Positions 45,916 through 55,739 are shown, counted from the stretch's first letter. The stretch: DNA of 64,000 nt from Micavibrio aeruginosavorus ARL-13 (GCF_000226315.1 NC_016026.1:930001-994000), one strand, 5' to 3'. The notes: generated from the letters alone by a model not told the origin. A program made the numbers and translations.

Positions 45916-46782
45916 TTAACCCGGGGCTGGCAGTTCGTTCAGTTTTTCCTCCAGCTCCATAAAGCTGGGTTGAACGTGGTGGGGCAGGAATTTACGGGCG
46001 AATTCAACGGCCACCTGCGGTGCGGCCCCGTTCAGGAAGGCAATCACGGCAACCTTCATGCAGCGGTAATACAGAACTTTGGATTGGGCCTTGCTGCCCA
46101 GGGCGCTGGCGATCGGGCCAACAATACCATAGGCCACAAACACGCCCAGGAATGTACCGACCAGCGCGCCACCGATCATTTTACCCAAAACTTCCGGCGG
46201 TTCGCTAATCGCGCCCATTGTTTTAATAACGCCCAGAACGGCGGCCACAATGCCCAGCGCCGGAATACCATCGGCCATGGTCTGGATCGCGTGGGAGGGG
46301 TGCATTTCCTCGTGGCTGATGGTCTCGATTTCCTCGTCCATCAGGGCTTCGATCTGGTGCGGATCTTCGTTCCCCAGCGAAATAATGCGCAGATAGTCGC
46401 AGAAAAACGTCGTTGCGTGGTGGTTCGCGGCAAAGCCCGGAAATTGTTTGAACAATTCGCTGTCGTGCGGGTGTTCAATATGTTGTTCCAGTGCCAGCCA
46501 GCCCTTCGTCCGGGCCAGTTTGAACGTCATGAACAACATGCTCAGCAATTCCATGTAATCTTTTTTGCTGTGCGCTTCCGGCTTGATCAGGCAGTCGAAT
46601 TCTTTCAGCGTGTGTTTGATCACGTCGGTGGAGTTCGCGATCATGAAGGCACCGATGGCGGCACCCAGAATAATCAGGGCTTCGTAGTGAAGAACGGCGA
46701 GAATGGCGCCAATGTGACCGCCGGCCCACATATAGCCGCCGAAAACTGTCGCAAAAACAAAAATAATACCGAAAATCTTCAT
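45916..46782 (-). CDS. motA: Flagellar motor stator protein MotA
   Basis: A 288-residue proton-channel subunit with four helices: KIFGIIFVFATVFGGYMWAG (about 2-21), LHYEALIILGAAIGAFMIA (about 31-49), and two near residues 165-190 and 198-220 (MADGIPALGIVAAVLGVIKT, GALVGTFLGVFVAYGIVGP). The cytoplasmic loop has DYLRIISLGNEDPHQIEALM. It is the proton-driven MotA type, with the first gene of a motAB pair. It lies downstream of the PAS-EAL gene on the same strand with a 56-base gap. Confidence 0.92.
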   Translation of the reverse strand: MKIFGIIFVFATVFGGYMWAGGHIGAILAVLHYEALIILGAAIGAFMIANSTDVIKHTLKEFDCLIKPEAHSKKDYMELLSMLFMTFKLARTKGWLALEQHIEHPHDSELFKQFPGFAANHHATTFFCDYLRIISLGNEDPHQIEALMDEEIETISHEEMHPSHAIQTMADGIPALGIVAAVLGVIKTMGAISEPPEVLGKMIGGALVGTFLGVFVAYGIVGPIASALGSKAQSKVLYYRCMKVAVIAFLNGAAPQVAVEFARKFLPHHVQPSFMELEEKLNELPAPG

Positions 46783-46838
46783 AGTGAACGCGGAGCCGTT
46801 GCTTGTGGGTTAATAAAACTAAGCGGTTTGATTGTATC

Positions 46839-48485
46839 CTATGTCGTCTCGGCCTGCATCCAGTTTGTGTATTCCGGTTTCGGCATCGGTTTGGAGAAGA
46901 GGTAACCCTGACCGTACCCAATCCCCAGCGACCGGACCTTGTCGGCTTGGTCCTGTGTTTCGATCATTTCGGCGATGACCTTAATTTCCAGATCGCGGCA
47001 CATCTGGCTCAGGTTTTTCACCATGATGGCATCGCGTTCGGAGTTGAGAATCTTTTTCGTATACTGCCCATCAATCTTCACATAATCCACGTGAATGCGG
47101 TGCAGGTATTGGAACGAGGCGGAACCGGCGCCAAAGTCATCAAGGCAGACCTTGAACCCGTCGTCCTGCAGAATTTTGACGAAATGGTTCACCATATCCA
47201 GATCCTGAATGGTCGTAGATTCCGTAATCTCGAACATCAAACGATCGGACAGGGTTTTGTTCATCATCAATTTGGCGTGCAGGGTTTTGAAAAACTGTTC
47301 GTTTTGAATCGATTGGCCGGACAAGTTCACCGCAAACTTCGTGCGGCGGCCGGATGATTTATAGAGCAGATAGTTAATGGCGCGCTCGCAGACGGCAATA
47401 TCGAAATCTGCGGCCATCCCGATATCTTCGCCAAAGACAATCCATTCCTGGGTCGGGGTGTTGTCGCGGAAACGGGACAGCATTTCAAAGTGTACGGCAT
47501 CACCCGTTTTCAAATCCACAATCGGCTGGAAGTGGAGGTCAAAAGCCAGCTGTTCTACCATGGTTTTGAACTGGCTGATCTTCTGGGCGTTCACGCTGAC
47601 ATACGCCTTGAAGCCGGAGTTCAGCGTTTCGATGGAGAGGGATGTTCCCTTCCGCTCGAATTCGTTGATGGTGTAAATCAGCGCCTTGGTTGTTTCGCGG
47701 TCGCTCAGGGTTGTCAGGTCGGCGGATACGGTTTTGCTCTCTACTGTAAAGCCTGTTCCGGTGGGGTCGTTTTCTTTAGCCAATCTCTCAATTTCGCCGC
47801 GCAACATATCGGCATTGATGGCTTTATCGTGAATGACGCTATAGCGACCATCGGCGATTTCTGCCGCCGCTTGGCCATCCACGGATTTGGAACTGAGCAG
47901 GGATGTCATGGCGTCGCGGAACTGGTTCCACTGTTCGTCGCCGATGCGGCCACGGACTTCGCCAATGTTGGCAATGTCCAGCAGGGTCATGTCCAAATCC
48001 TGACCGAGTGATTTTGCCAGATCGAGCGCTTCCTTCGCCGCGGCCAGGAAGCTTTCCTTGTCCAGCAGTTCGCGGTCCTCGTAAAACTTTACCTCTTCAG
48101 CGTGTTTCGACATCAGGACATTGGAGAAGCCGATGGACAGGTAAAATTTATCACTGTCCGGCATGCGAATGGCGCTGAGCAGGGCCTGGTGCCCGCCGCC
48201 AATGGTTTCTTCCAGTGTCACAAGAACCGGGCCGCAACGTTGTGCCATGCGGGCGCGTTCTTTCATGCTGGACAGGGTGGTGCGGTCATTTGGGGAAAAC
48301 ATATCGAGCCAGCGAAGGCCCAGCAGGCTTTTGTCATTGATGCCGACCAGCGAGCGGGCAGCGCCCAGGGCATAGGCGATCGTTCCGTCCTCTGCGACCT
48401 CAATCAAGAGGTCGGACGTCGCAAACGAAAACGCGAGGAAGCGGTCGCGTTGTTTTTTGATTTTATCGAGCTTGTCGTCTGCCAT
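46839..48485 (-). CDS. PAS-EAL protein (probable c-di-GMP phosphodiesterase)
   Basis: A 548-residue soluble protein from the start at 48485 (MADDKLDKIKKQR). A start at 48536 would add 17 residues and no ribosome site separates them clearly. A PAS-like domain covers about 15-120 (FATSDLLIEVAEDGTIAYAL). A variable helical region leads to the EAL domain (about 310-545): FEMLSRF in place of EAL (E-M-L-x-R), FAVNLSGQSI, MFEITESTTIQDLD, CLDDFGAGSASFQ and VKIDGQYTK, then IAEMIE. The key acidic and Lys residues are present, so activity is plausible. It is adjacent to motAB, suggesting control of motility. Confidence 0.87.
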   Translation of the reverse strand: MADDKLDKIKKQRDRFLAFSFATSDLLIEVAEDGTIAYALGAARSLVGINDKSLLGLRWLDMFSPNDRTTLSSMKERARMAQRCGPVLVTLEETIGGGHQALLSAIRMPDSDKFYLSIGFSNVLMSKHAEEVKFYEDRELLDKESFLAAAKEALDLAKSLGQDLDMTLLDIANIGEVRGRIGDEQWNQFRDAMTSLLSSKSVDGQAAAEIADGRYSVIHDKAINADMLRGEIERLAKENDPTGTGFTVESKTVSADLTTLSDRETTKALIYTINEFERKGTSLSIETLNSGFKAYVSVNAQKISQFKTMVEQLAFDLHFQPIVDLKTGDAVHFEMLSRFRDNTPTQEWIVFGEDIGMAADFDIAVCERAINYLLYKSSGRRTKFAVNLSGQSIQNEQFFKTLHAKLMMNKTLSDRLMFEITESTTIQDLDMVNHFVKILQDDGFKVCLDDFGAGSASFQYLHRIHVDYVKIDGQYTKKILNSERDAIMVKNLSQMCRDLEIKVIAEMIETQDQADKVRSLGIGYGQGYLFSKPMPKPEYTNWMQAETT

Positions 48486-48722
48486 GCCGATTTTCGAGCC
48501 GTCACAGCTCCCCATAGAAATATACGCTGAATGCACCGGACGAATCTGTCCGGCGCGGGTCTTCGAAGCCCCCAGTCTGGCAGGCGAAATTTACTATTTA
48601 GTTAAGGGATTTAGGGCGCATTTTCCCTATTGATCATCCCTGTTGCTGGCTTGCAAATGGCCCCCATTCGTTACAGGATTTAGGCCGCAGGTAATCGTGT
48701 TCAAGATAGAGTAGGGCATGCC

Positions 48723-49829
48723 ATGGCATCACAGATCATAACCGACCCGCATTTGCGCGTTGAAACCCACGGATCCGTTGGGTTTTTGACACTGGATCGT
48801 CCCCAAGCGTTGAATGCGCTGACCCTGGGGATGATCCGGGGTATCCACGCGGCGTTGGAGGCTTGGCGGGATGATGATGGTATTCGGGCCATTATTATCC
48901 GTGGCGCGGGGGATCGTGCCTTTTGCGCGGGAGGGGATGTGAAGGCTGTGTACGAGGCGGGTGTGAATGTGACGGATCCTGATGCCAAAACCGCCATCGC
49001 CCGTGTGTATTTTGCCGATGAATACCGCATGAACCGGGCCTTATTCCATTTCCCGAAGCCGATTGTCGCATTTATGAATGGCATTACGATGGGCGGTGGG
49101 TATGGTGTTGCCGGGCCGTGTCGTTTCCGTATCGCGTCCGAGAAAACGTTGTTTGCCATGCCGGAGGTGGGGATTGGATTTTTCCCTGATGTGGGGTCGG
49201 TCTATTTTCTGACGCGGGCCTCATCACCCGGTGTAGGGCTGTGGCTGGCCTTAACGGGTCAGGCTGTGCCTGCGTCCGACATGGTGTATGCCGGGTTGGC
49301 GGATGCGTTCGTCCCGTCGGCTGACCATGATGATCTGGTGACGTCCATAATTCATGCCGCGAATGCCAGTACCGATGCGCGCACGGCGGAGGTCGCCATT
49401 GCGGCCTTGTTGCCATCCGGAAGGGGCGGGGCTGGTGCCTCCGCGCTGGCGCGCCATGCAGAGGCTGTGGCGGAGGTTTTTAAACTAGAATCTCACCTTG
49501 AGAAAATTCTGCAAGACTCTGAAACTTCAGGGAATAGTTTTTTAAACGAAACGGCGCGTATTGTAAAAACGAGGGCGCCACTCAGCCTGAAAATCACCCA
49601 TGAGTATATGCGCCGGATGCAGGGCGCGTCCTTCGATGCGGTCACGGCGATGGATTATCGTCTGGCCATCGCCTTTATGCGCGATCATGATTTTTACGAA
49701 GGCATTCGTGCTGCGCTGGTCGACAAGGATAAAGACCCGCATTGGAGTCCGGCAGCGCTGGGGCAGGTGAGTTCTGCTATGGTCGATGCGTATTTTTCAG
49801 ATAACTATCCCGATCTGGATGCGGCTTAA
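48723..49829 (+). CDS. Enoyl-CoA hydratase/isomerase family, 3-hydroxyisobutyryl-CoA hydrolase type
   Basis: A 368-residue crotonase-fold protein. VGFLTLDRPQALNALTLGM, GDRAFCAGGDVKAVYE (oxyanion loop), NGITMGGGYGVAGPCRF and FAMPEVGIGFFPDVGSVYFL place it with ECH_2/HIBCH. These enzymes hydrolyse 3-hydroxyisobutyryl-CoA in valine breakdown. The Glu of PEVGIGFFPD and the Asp of FFPDVG fit the hydrolase active site. The length (about 350-380) matches HIBCH and exceeds simple hydratases. The same strand is then occupied by a MarR regulator after 146 bases. Confidence 0.87.
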   Translation: MASQIITDPHLRVETHGSVGFLTLDRPQALNALTLGMIRGIHAALEAWRDDDGIRAIIIRGAGDRAFCAGGDVKAVYEAGVNVTDPDAKTAIARVYFADEYRMNRALFHFPKPIVAFMNGITMGGGYGVAGPCRFRIASEKTLFAMPEVGIGFFPDVGSVYFLTRASSPGVGLWLALTGQAVPASDMVYAGLADAFVPSADHDDLVTSIIHAANASTDARTAEVAIAALLPSGRGGAGASALARHAEAVAEVFKLESHLEKILQDSETSGNSFLNETARIVKTRAPLSLKITHEYMRRMQGASFDAVTAMDYRLAIAFMRDHDFYEGIRAALVDKDKDPHWSPAALGQVSSAMVDAYFSDNYPDLDAA

Positions 49830-49975
49830 GCCCGTATGCGGGAATGGCGTTTAAAGGAAAATTAACTTGTCACCCGCCATATTAAGGTTATGATTCAATT
49901 AGGATTCAGGGTTTAACGACCCGATCGTCCTTCCACGCTTTCGCGTATTCACGCTTTCAAGACGGAGCATCTATA

Positions 49976-50452
49976 GTGACCACACCGTATTATGACGCCA
50001 TCCAGTTGATTGAACGGCTGCACCGTTATTTCCTCGACGTGCTGAAGGTCGAGCTGGACCGCCGCGGCGTGCAGGACATTAACAACGTCCAGTCGATGAT
50101 CCTGTATAACATCGGTGATGATGATTTGACGGTTGGTGAATTGACCATCCGTGGTTATTACCTCGGGTCCAACGTGTCTTATAACGTGAAGAAGATGGTC
50201 GAAAACGGCTATCTGATTCAGGAACGTTCTGTTCACGACAAGCGCTCCATCCGCGTTCGCCTGTCGGACAAGGGCACGGCGCTGCGTGATGCAATCGCGC
50301 AAATGTTGAAACGCCACGAAGAAAAACTGGGCGGCACCGAACTGACCACCCAGCGTCTGAGCGACCTGAACCATACGCTCCATTTGATCGAACGGTTCTG
50401 GGCCGCGCAAACCGGATTCACCGGAGCATTGGCTGCCGAAGATTTCGATTGA
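49976..50452 (+). CDS. MarR-family winged-helix regulator (LdtR-like)
   Basis: A 158-residue regulator starting with GTG at 49976, with GGAG nine bases upstream. The winged-helix core shows NVQSMILYNIGDDDLTVGEL, RGYYLGSNVSYNVKKMVEN and the wing HDKRSIRVRLSDKGTAL. The RGYYxGSNVSYN segment recalls LdtR-type MarR proteins that regulate L,D-transpeptidase genes in other alphaproteobacteria; I am moderately sure of that likeness. An L,D-transpeptidase gene occurs 10 kb away. Its stop nearly meets the next gene, so the two may be co-transcribed. Confidence 0.85.
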   Translation: MTTPYYDAIQLIERLHRYFLDVLKVELDRRGVQDINNVQSMILYNIGDDDLTVGELTIRGYYLGSNVSYNVKKMVENGYLIQERSVHDKRSIRVRLSDKGTALRDAIAQMLKRHEEKLGGTELTTQRLSDLNHTLHLIERFWAAQTGFTGALAAEDFD

Positions 50453-50481
50453 GGGTTTTGGGGACCAGCCCGGTGAAAACG

Positions 50482-51012
50482 ATGATCGACGACCATCCTG
50501 TATCACCGCTGGCTTCCACCACTTCCCGTGTTCACTTTCCGATTGATGGGCAATCGCCCTGGGTGAATGTCCTGCGCATGATGGTTTTTGGCTCCGCCGC
50601 GACCGGCTTGGTTGTGGCGGGGTTTTTACTTTCTGATCCCGGCTTCCAACATGCCGGAATTGTGTTGCCCATTCTGGCGGCATTGTTGATTGCGGAATTT
50701 ATTATCGTGCGCGCGTTTGTGATCCCTCGCAATCGCAACTATGCCCGGTTTCGTATCACTGAGCGCCGGATTGAACTGTTCCCCCTAACGCCCTCCGGTT
50801 TGGGCATGGCCCGCGAGCCGAATGCTCTGTTTCCAACCGAATATGAGGGCGTGTCGGTTCTGCCAGAACGGGGAGGCGACGCCTCTGTTGTCACATTGGT
50901 ACATAAAACCCCCGCCAAAAACCTCCCCGCCCGCAGCTTCACCAACGACAACGACGCCCGCAACTACGCCATCGCATTGGCCGATGCGCTGGGGTTGAAG
51001 GTGGTTTCATAG
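50482..51012 (+). CDS. Unrecognised two-helix membrane protein
   Basis: A 176-residue protein if read from ATG 50482 (MIDDHPVSPL); a TTG at 50449 overlapping the MarR stop and a GTG at 50473 are alternatives. Two adjacent hydrophobic helices lie at about 38-58 and 65-85 (MVFGSAATGLVVAGFLL, IVLPILAALLIAEFIIV). The cytoplasmic remainder has RFRITERRIELFPLTP and GVSVLPERGGDASVVTLVHK, like a PH-type module. I do not recognise a family. It follows the MarR gene by 29 bases and precedes the large membrane protein by 12. Confidence 0.7.
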   Translation: MIDDHPVSPLASTTSRVHFPIDGQSPWVNVLRMMVFGSAATGLVVAGFLLSDPGFQHAGIVLPILAALLIAEFIIVRAFVIPRNRNYARFRITERRIELFPLTPSGLGMAREPNALFPTEYEGVSVLPERGGDASVVTLVHKTPAKNLPARSFTNDNDARNYAIALADALGLKVVS

Positions 51013-51024
51013 CGGGTAAGTACC

Positions 51025-53031
51025 ATGGCGGGCAGGGATTATTATTCATTAAAGCTGAAGAAATTTCTGCCTGTCGCATTGGGGGGCGGTGTTGAGGGGT
51101 GTTGGTGGCTTTTATTTTCCCTCTTTTGTGTCGCTCCGTCTGCTTTTTTTAAAATATTTCCTTTCGATGCATGCGCGATTCCTGCGGATGTTTTGTCGCT
51201 TTATGATTGGGATAGAAGTGGCTGGATGGTTCCTGATTGCGTGGCCAGTCACTTTATTGGCATATCATTGATTATGATGGCGATTTTTACGGCGTTGTCT
51301 TTTATTTTGCTGCGCTTCTTTGGGTATATCGGTATCGCAGGGTTATTGGGAGGTGTCGGTCTTGTTGATGGCACTGACGGTGGTCGTGTAAAAATAAAAA
51401 CGGCTTTGAAGTTCATTCTCTATCGCCCCGTTATGATTGGTTTGGGTGTCGTGGCGCTGTTTTTTTTAATCTCTGGTGGTGTGATAGATATATACATTTT
51501 CCTAAAAATTATGGTGCTGGCGTTGTTTGTCGGTGTGTGCCTTGGGATTTATGATACTTTTTCTACGAACGAAGCCACCTATATCGAGCGCGTAAGTGGG
51601 GCTCGTTTTGTTTTAAGATATAAGGGGCAGAAATATTGGAATGAAAAGGCCCGTAAAATGCGGCGTGGCTGGCGGCGCATTTTGAACGGTTCTGGTTTTT
51701 ATTTTAATGCGCTTGCTTATGTTTTTTGGTTATTTGTTGTTGCTGTGATGGCGTTTAATCTCATGCGCGAGCCTCTGTTTTTAAATACATCGAAAACACA
51801 GGCGTTGTATGAGCGACCTGCGCCGCAGTGGGATGATAATATGGCTGTTGCAATGGCAGGTCTTGTCGCGCCAGCCGATGTGTCTGATAGCTATGAATAT
51901 GGGCGTGAGCGATCCGAGTTTTACCTCAATACCATCAATAAAATGAAAAGTATGTTGCGTATAAAGTCGTATGTCGATGTACATGATGACGCACTGTTAC
52001 GGCATTCTCTTGAACGTGAAGAGCGAGAGATTGCCTCCTTTGATGCGAGTGGCGAGGTTAATCTTTTTTGTGCATCCAACATGCATATTTCCAAGGATCC
52101 TGAGAAATGCCCTGCGGGATCGGCTGATATAAGTGAGGCTATAGAGCGTAACAAGATTTTATGGGACCGGTTTCAGAAAATACCCGATTACAAAGTGTTT
52201 GGGGTGTTGGATGGAAATTACCCATGGGGATTGCTGATTTCTCTTTCTGAGGTTGAGGCTGGACATATTTTATCTTTGCAACGTCAAGGGATGCGCGACA
52301 AGGCTGTAAAGGAGTGGCTGCGATTTGTGGTCGCTTATGACCGAATGGTTCGTGGCACAAATAACTCTATCGATAAACTGTCTAGTTTTATACTCTTTGG
52401 AATTCACATCAATGCGTTGGAGTCCATGTTATTTAATGATCCTGATATTGCGCGTGATTTCGGTGATGACCTTGTTGCTTCTTTGACGTTGCAGAACATA
52501 AATGAAATTGGAACAGGGGATCTTGTTGCGGGGGATTGGGCGAAGCAATCAATACTCGTTTATATGTTGTTTGGAAAATCGCCCGCGCAAAATGAACGAA
52601 TGTTCCGTTGTATAGAGCAAAATTCTTACTTTTCTTCTATGCCAGCGGCGGAATTTTTTGCGGAAAATGATCGTAAAGTTTGTCCTGATCTTGGTCCTGA
52701 GCAGGGTTATGACATATTGTCGTGGGCATTCTCTCAGTCTGGGTTTTTTATGACGAATATATTTAATGTTTCATTGAGAGATAATCAGGGCGATGTTATT
52801 AAGTTTTCTCATAATTTAATCTCAAAATCTGATCTTGCTCGTGCGGCTATCTATCTACTGAAGAACGATGTTTCCGCAGATCAAGTTCCGAATGTTCTTG
52901 GAACGCTAAAATCGGAACGTCCGATTTTATGGGATCCGGAAAAACATTGGATTTATGTTGAAAATTCACACGAAACGGACCCTGAGCCGAAGTTAAAATT
53001 TAGCCTCAACCTAAAACGTAAAGTGCAATAA
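51025..53031 (+). CDS. Large membrane protein of unknown function, compositionally distinct
   Basis: A 668-residue protein. Five or six hydrophobic helices lie at about 15-43, 77-97, 98-113, 130-150, 152-175 and 226-246. GYIGIAGLLGGVGLVDGTDG and IYDTFSTNEATYIERVSGAR loosely recall RDD-type membrane domains. Residues 260-668 form a soluble, mostly helical region with several cysteines and no motif I recognise. Codon and base use are visibly AT-richer (about 40-45% GC by eye) than neighbours, with many TTT, ATT and TTA codons. Its stop overlaps the methyltransferase start (TAATG). Likely horizontally acquired; function unknown. Confidence 0.75.
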   Translation: MAGRDYYSLKLKKFLPVALGGGVEGCWWLLFSLFCVAPSAFFKIFPFDACAIPADVLSLYDWDRSGWMVPDCVASHFIGISLIMMAIFTALSFILLRFFGYIGIAGLLGGVGLVDGTDGGRVKIKTALKFILYRPVMIGLGVVALFFLISGGVIDIYIFLKIMVLALFVGVCLGIYDTFSTNEATYIERVSGARFVLRYKGQKYWNEKARKMRRGWRRILNGSGFYFNALAYVFWLFVVAVMAFNLMREPLFLNTSKTQALYERPAPQWDDNMAVAMAGLVAPADVSDSYEYGRERSEFYLNTINKMKSMLRIKSYVDVHDDALLRHSLEREEREIASFDASGEVNLFCASNMHISKDPEKCPAGSADISEAIERNKILWDRFQKIPDYKVFGVLDGNYPWGLLISLSEVEAGHILSLQRQGMRDKAVKEWLRFVVAYDRMVRGTNNSIDKLSSFILFGIHINALESMLFNDPDIARDFGDDLVASLTLQNINEIGTGDLVAGDWAKQSILVYMLFGKSPAQNERMFRCIEQNSYFSSMPAAEFFAENDRKVCPDLGPEQGYDILSWAFSQSGFFMTNIFNVSLRDNQGDVIKFSHNLISKSDLARAAIYLLKNDVSADQVPNVLGTLKSERPILWDPEKHWIYVENSHETDPEPKLKFSLNLKRKVQ

Positions 53032-53696
53032 TGCCGCGTTTATCTTTCCCTCTGCACCTCAATCTCCCTTATGCGCTAGAGCGTGATCCGCCGGCGTTTG
53101 AGGATAATGCGATTAAGTATCCGGAGGCGCTGGCTCGGCATTTTATCAAAGCCTATACCAAGCGTGGGGATCGGGTGTTTGATCCGTTTGCGGGGTTGGG
53201 GACGACATTGTTTGTGGCCGAGGAATTGGGGCGGGTGCCGTTTGGCATTGAATATGATGCGCACCGCCATGAATGGGTGGCGGGGCAGTTGGATCATTGG
53301 ACCAATATGGTGTGCGGTGATGCGGGTGCGATGGAAAAGTTTGGTTTCCCGAAGATGGATTTTTGCATGGCATCGCCGCCCTTCATGCGGGTGACGGACA
53401 AATGGAACCCGCTTTATGCCGGAAACCCGAAACAGGCCGGGTATGACCGGTATTTAAAGCGTATGGGCGTGATTTATGCGCGGCTGGCCAATGTGATGAA
53501 GCGCGGGGCTGTGGTGGTGGTTCATGCGGACAATCTGCCGGGGGCGACATACACGCCGTTGGTGCGGGATTTAAGTTTTGTGATCGGAAAAACCATGCGG
53601 TTGGAATCCGAAACCATCGTGCAATGGACCGGCCGGGCGGTGCCGCAGGATTATGCGCATACCCACTGTCTGGTGTTTCGGAATGTGAAGCCCTAA
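53031..53696 (+). CDS. DNA methyltransferase-like protein (N4/N6 type)
   Basis: A 221-residue SAM-binding protein. The FxGxG SAM motif is FDPFAGLGTTLFVAEELG (about 50-67). The catalytic tetrapeptide-like motif is ASPPFM (about 114). The upstream NAIKYPEALARHFIKAY is the block that precedes motif I in amino-methyltransferases. The order, motif I before motif IV, differs from the beta class. No target-recognition domain or restriction partner is obvious, so it may be an orphan methyltransferase or act on RNA. GC is like the chromosome, unlike the preceding gene, with which it overlaps by one base. Confidence 0.75.
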   Translation: MPRLSFPLHLNLPYALERDPPAFEDNAIKYPEALARHFIKAYTKRGDRVFDPFAGLGTTLFVAEELGRVPFGIEYDAHRHEWVAGQLDHWTNMVCGDAGAMEKFGFPKMDFCMASPPFMRVTDKWNPLYAGNPKQAGYDRYLKRMGVIYARLANVMKRGAVVVVHADNLPGATYTPLVRDLSFVIGKTMRLESETIVQWTGRAVPQDYAHTHCLVFRNVKP

Positions 53697-53702
53697 CGCG
53701 TT

Positions 53703-54521
53703 TTACGCGTGCCCGCCGTCATGCCCGTGCGGATCAAGGCCCCAACGCGCTTCGTAGAAGGGTTGGGTTTCTTGTAGAAGATAGGCGGAAACCCCTGTCG
53801 GATTATCAATCGTTTTCCGGTCAATAAACAGAATATCGACAACTTCGTCCGGGATGACGTCGGCGGCAATGCTGCCGGCTTCGGCGGAGATGCGTTCGAA
53901 ATGGTGTTCGTCCGTCACAACACCGACCAGGATATGGGGTTGGGGCTCTGCACCGCCGGAATAGGCAATGGCGGCCAGCCATGCGCTGTGCACCGCATGT
54001 TCACCCGCGAAATAAGTGGTGAGGGAATGGACGAGGGCGCTTGGGTATTCGCTGGGTTGGCCAATCACAACTTGCGTGTCTTTTTCAACCACCATGCGTT
54101 CGCCCGTGGCACCCGGCGTGCCGCCGTCCAGCAGGGTTTCGATTTCTTCCGGTGAAAATTCCTTCGCATGGTCGGAATAGGGGTTCAGAACCAACGCCGT
54201 GCCTTGAGTCATTTCCAAAAATATTTTGGCGGGCAGGCGCAGATAGGGCACATCGTCCTGCGTCGCCTTCATCAATTCATGCAAAGATGTGAAGAACGGA
54301 ATGACATTTTGGCCTTCGCGGTTGGACCAGCTTTGAATCTGGACGCTGCTGCCGCCTTTGAGAGTCAGGTCGTCGTCGCCATCTTCGTGGCCTGCGGCGG
54401 AGCCGATGACCAGAATTTCCGAGATCATCAAACGGCGGTAAAATTCCGGGCGGTGTGCCGCTTCGGCACTGGCCAGCGCCAGAATTTCGTTCAACGGGTC
54501 CTGTTCATCATCAAAGTGCAT
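53703..54521 (-). CDS. SseB-family protein (enhanced serine sensitivity)
   Basis: A 272-residue protein with SseB N-terminal-like features (LNEILALASAEAAHRPEFYR, VIPFFTSLHEL, GTALVLNPYSDHAKEFSPEE) and a C-terminal SseB_C-like part ending in ETQPFYEARWGL. The family is named for an effect on serine tolerance in E. coli; the molecular function is not established. A His/Gly-rich tail (PHGHDGGHA) could bind metal. It is convergent with the methyltransferase (6 bases apart) and lies downstream of the acyl-CoA dehydrogenase gene. Confidence 0.78.
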   Translation of the reverse strand: MHFDDEQDPLNEILALASAEAAHRPEFYRRLMISEILVIGSAAGHEDGDDDLTLKGGSSVQIQSWSNREGQNVIPFFTSLHELMKATQDDVPYLRLPAKIFLEMTQGTALVLNPYSDHAKEFSPEEIETLLDGGTPGATGERMVVEKDTQVVIGQPSEYPSALVHSLTTYFAGEHAVHSAWLAAIAYSGGAEPQPHILVGVVTDEHHFERISAEAGSIAADVIPDEVVDILFIDRKTIDNPTGVSAYLLQETQPFYEARWGLDPHGHDGGHA

Positions 54522-54533
54522 GCACGCAGTTCC

Positions 54534-55739
54534 TTAGCTAAACGCTTGTAATCCGGTTATAGCACGCCCCAGGATCAGGGCGTGAATATCGTGGGTGCCT
54601 TCATATGTATTCACGGCCTCCAGATTCATCACATGGCGGATGACGTGGTATTCATCGGCAATCCCGTTACCGCCCAGCATATCGCGGGCAACGCGGGCGA
54701 TATCCAGTGCCTTGCCGCAGTTATTGCGTTTCAGCATCGAAATGGCCTCCGGCGCGGCGCGATAATCATCACGCAGGCGACCCAAGCGCCACGCGGCGAT
54801 CAGGCCGAGTGTAATTTCCGTCTGCATGTCCGCCAGTTTTTTCTGGATCAATTGTTGTGCGGCCAGCGGTTTGCCGAAAATGACGCGGTCCATCGTATAT
54901 TGGCGCGCCATGTGGAAACAGAATTCCGCCGCACCCATTGAACCCCACGCAATGCCATAGCGCGCGGAGTTGAGGCAGGAGAACGGACCCGTCAGGCCCT
55001 TGATGTTCAGGATCATGTCGTTCGTGACCGGAACCTCATCCATCGCGATGCCGCCGGTGATGGAGGCGCGCAGGGAGAATTTCCCTTCGATCTTCGGTGC
55101 GCTCAGACCCTTCATACCCTTTTCCAGCACAACGCCGACAATATCGCCGTCGTCATTCTTGGCCCAGACCACGAAGACATCGGCGATGGGGGAATTGGTG
55201 ATCCATTGTTTGGATCCGGACAGAACATAGCCCGATCCGCTTTTCTTCAGGCGGGTTTTCATGCCGGAGGGATCGGACCCGCCATCCGGTTCGGTCAGGC
55301 CGAAGCAGCCGATCAATTCACCGGTGGCCAGTTTGGGCAGGTATTTCTGCTTCATCTCCTCCGACCCGAATGTGTGAATCGGGTACATGACGAGGGAGGA
55401 TTGCACCGACATGGCGGAACGGTAACCGGAATCAACGCGTTCAACTTCGCGTGCGATCAAACCGTACGCCACCTGTGAAACACCGGCGCAACCATATCCG
55501 TCCAGCATGGCACCCAACAGGCCCAGCTCGCCCATCTCGCGCATAATGGCGGGGTCGAATTTTTCGTGGCGGTTGGCTTCCAACACGCGGGGCATCAATT
55601 TGTTCTGGCAGTAATCGTGCGCGGTATCCCGGATCATCCGTTCATCGTCGCTGAGCAATTCGTCCAGCAACAAAGGATCTTCCCATTGGAAGACGGGGCG
55701 GGCGGGTTTGGATGGTTTGGTTTGTGCTTGCGCAGACAT
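54534..55739 (-). CDS. gcdH: Acyl-CoA dehydrogenase, glutaryl-CoA dehydrogenase type
   Basis: A 401-residue flavoprotein. [20 protein letters not shown] at the start, [18 protein letters not shown] (FAD/substrate loop), [20 protein letters not shown] and the catalytic Glu in [16 protein letters not shown] match glutaryl-CoA dehydrogenases, which oxidise and decarboxylate glutaryl-CoA in lysine and tryptophan breakdown. Length and the YEGTHDIH motif support the assignment over other acyl-CoA dehydrogenases. It sits 12 bases upstream of the SseB-family gene on the same strand. Confidence 0.9.
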   Translation of the reverse strand: MSAQAQTKPSKPARPVFQWEDPLLLDELLSDDERMIRDTAHDYCQNKLMPRVLEANRHEKFDPAIMREMGELGLLGAMLDGYGCAGVSQVAYGLIAREVERVDSGYRSAMSVQSSLVMYPIHTFGSEEMKQKYLPKLATGELIGCFGLTEPDGGSDPSGMKTRLKKSGSGYVLSGSKQWITNSPIADVFVVWAKNDDGDIVGVVLEKGMKGLSAPKIEGKFSLRASITGGIAMDEVPVTNDMILNIKGLTGPFSCLNSARYGIAWGSMGAAEFCFHMARQYTMDRVIFGKPLAAQQLIQKKLADMQTEITLGLIAAWRLGRLRDDYRAAPEAISMLKRNNCGKALDIARVARDMLGGNGIADEYHVIRHVMNLEAVNTYEGTHDIHALILGRAITGLQAFS

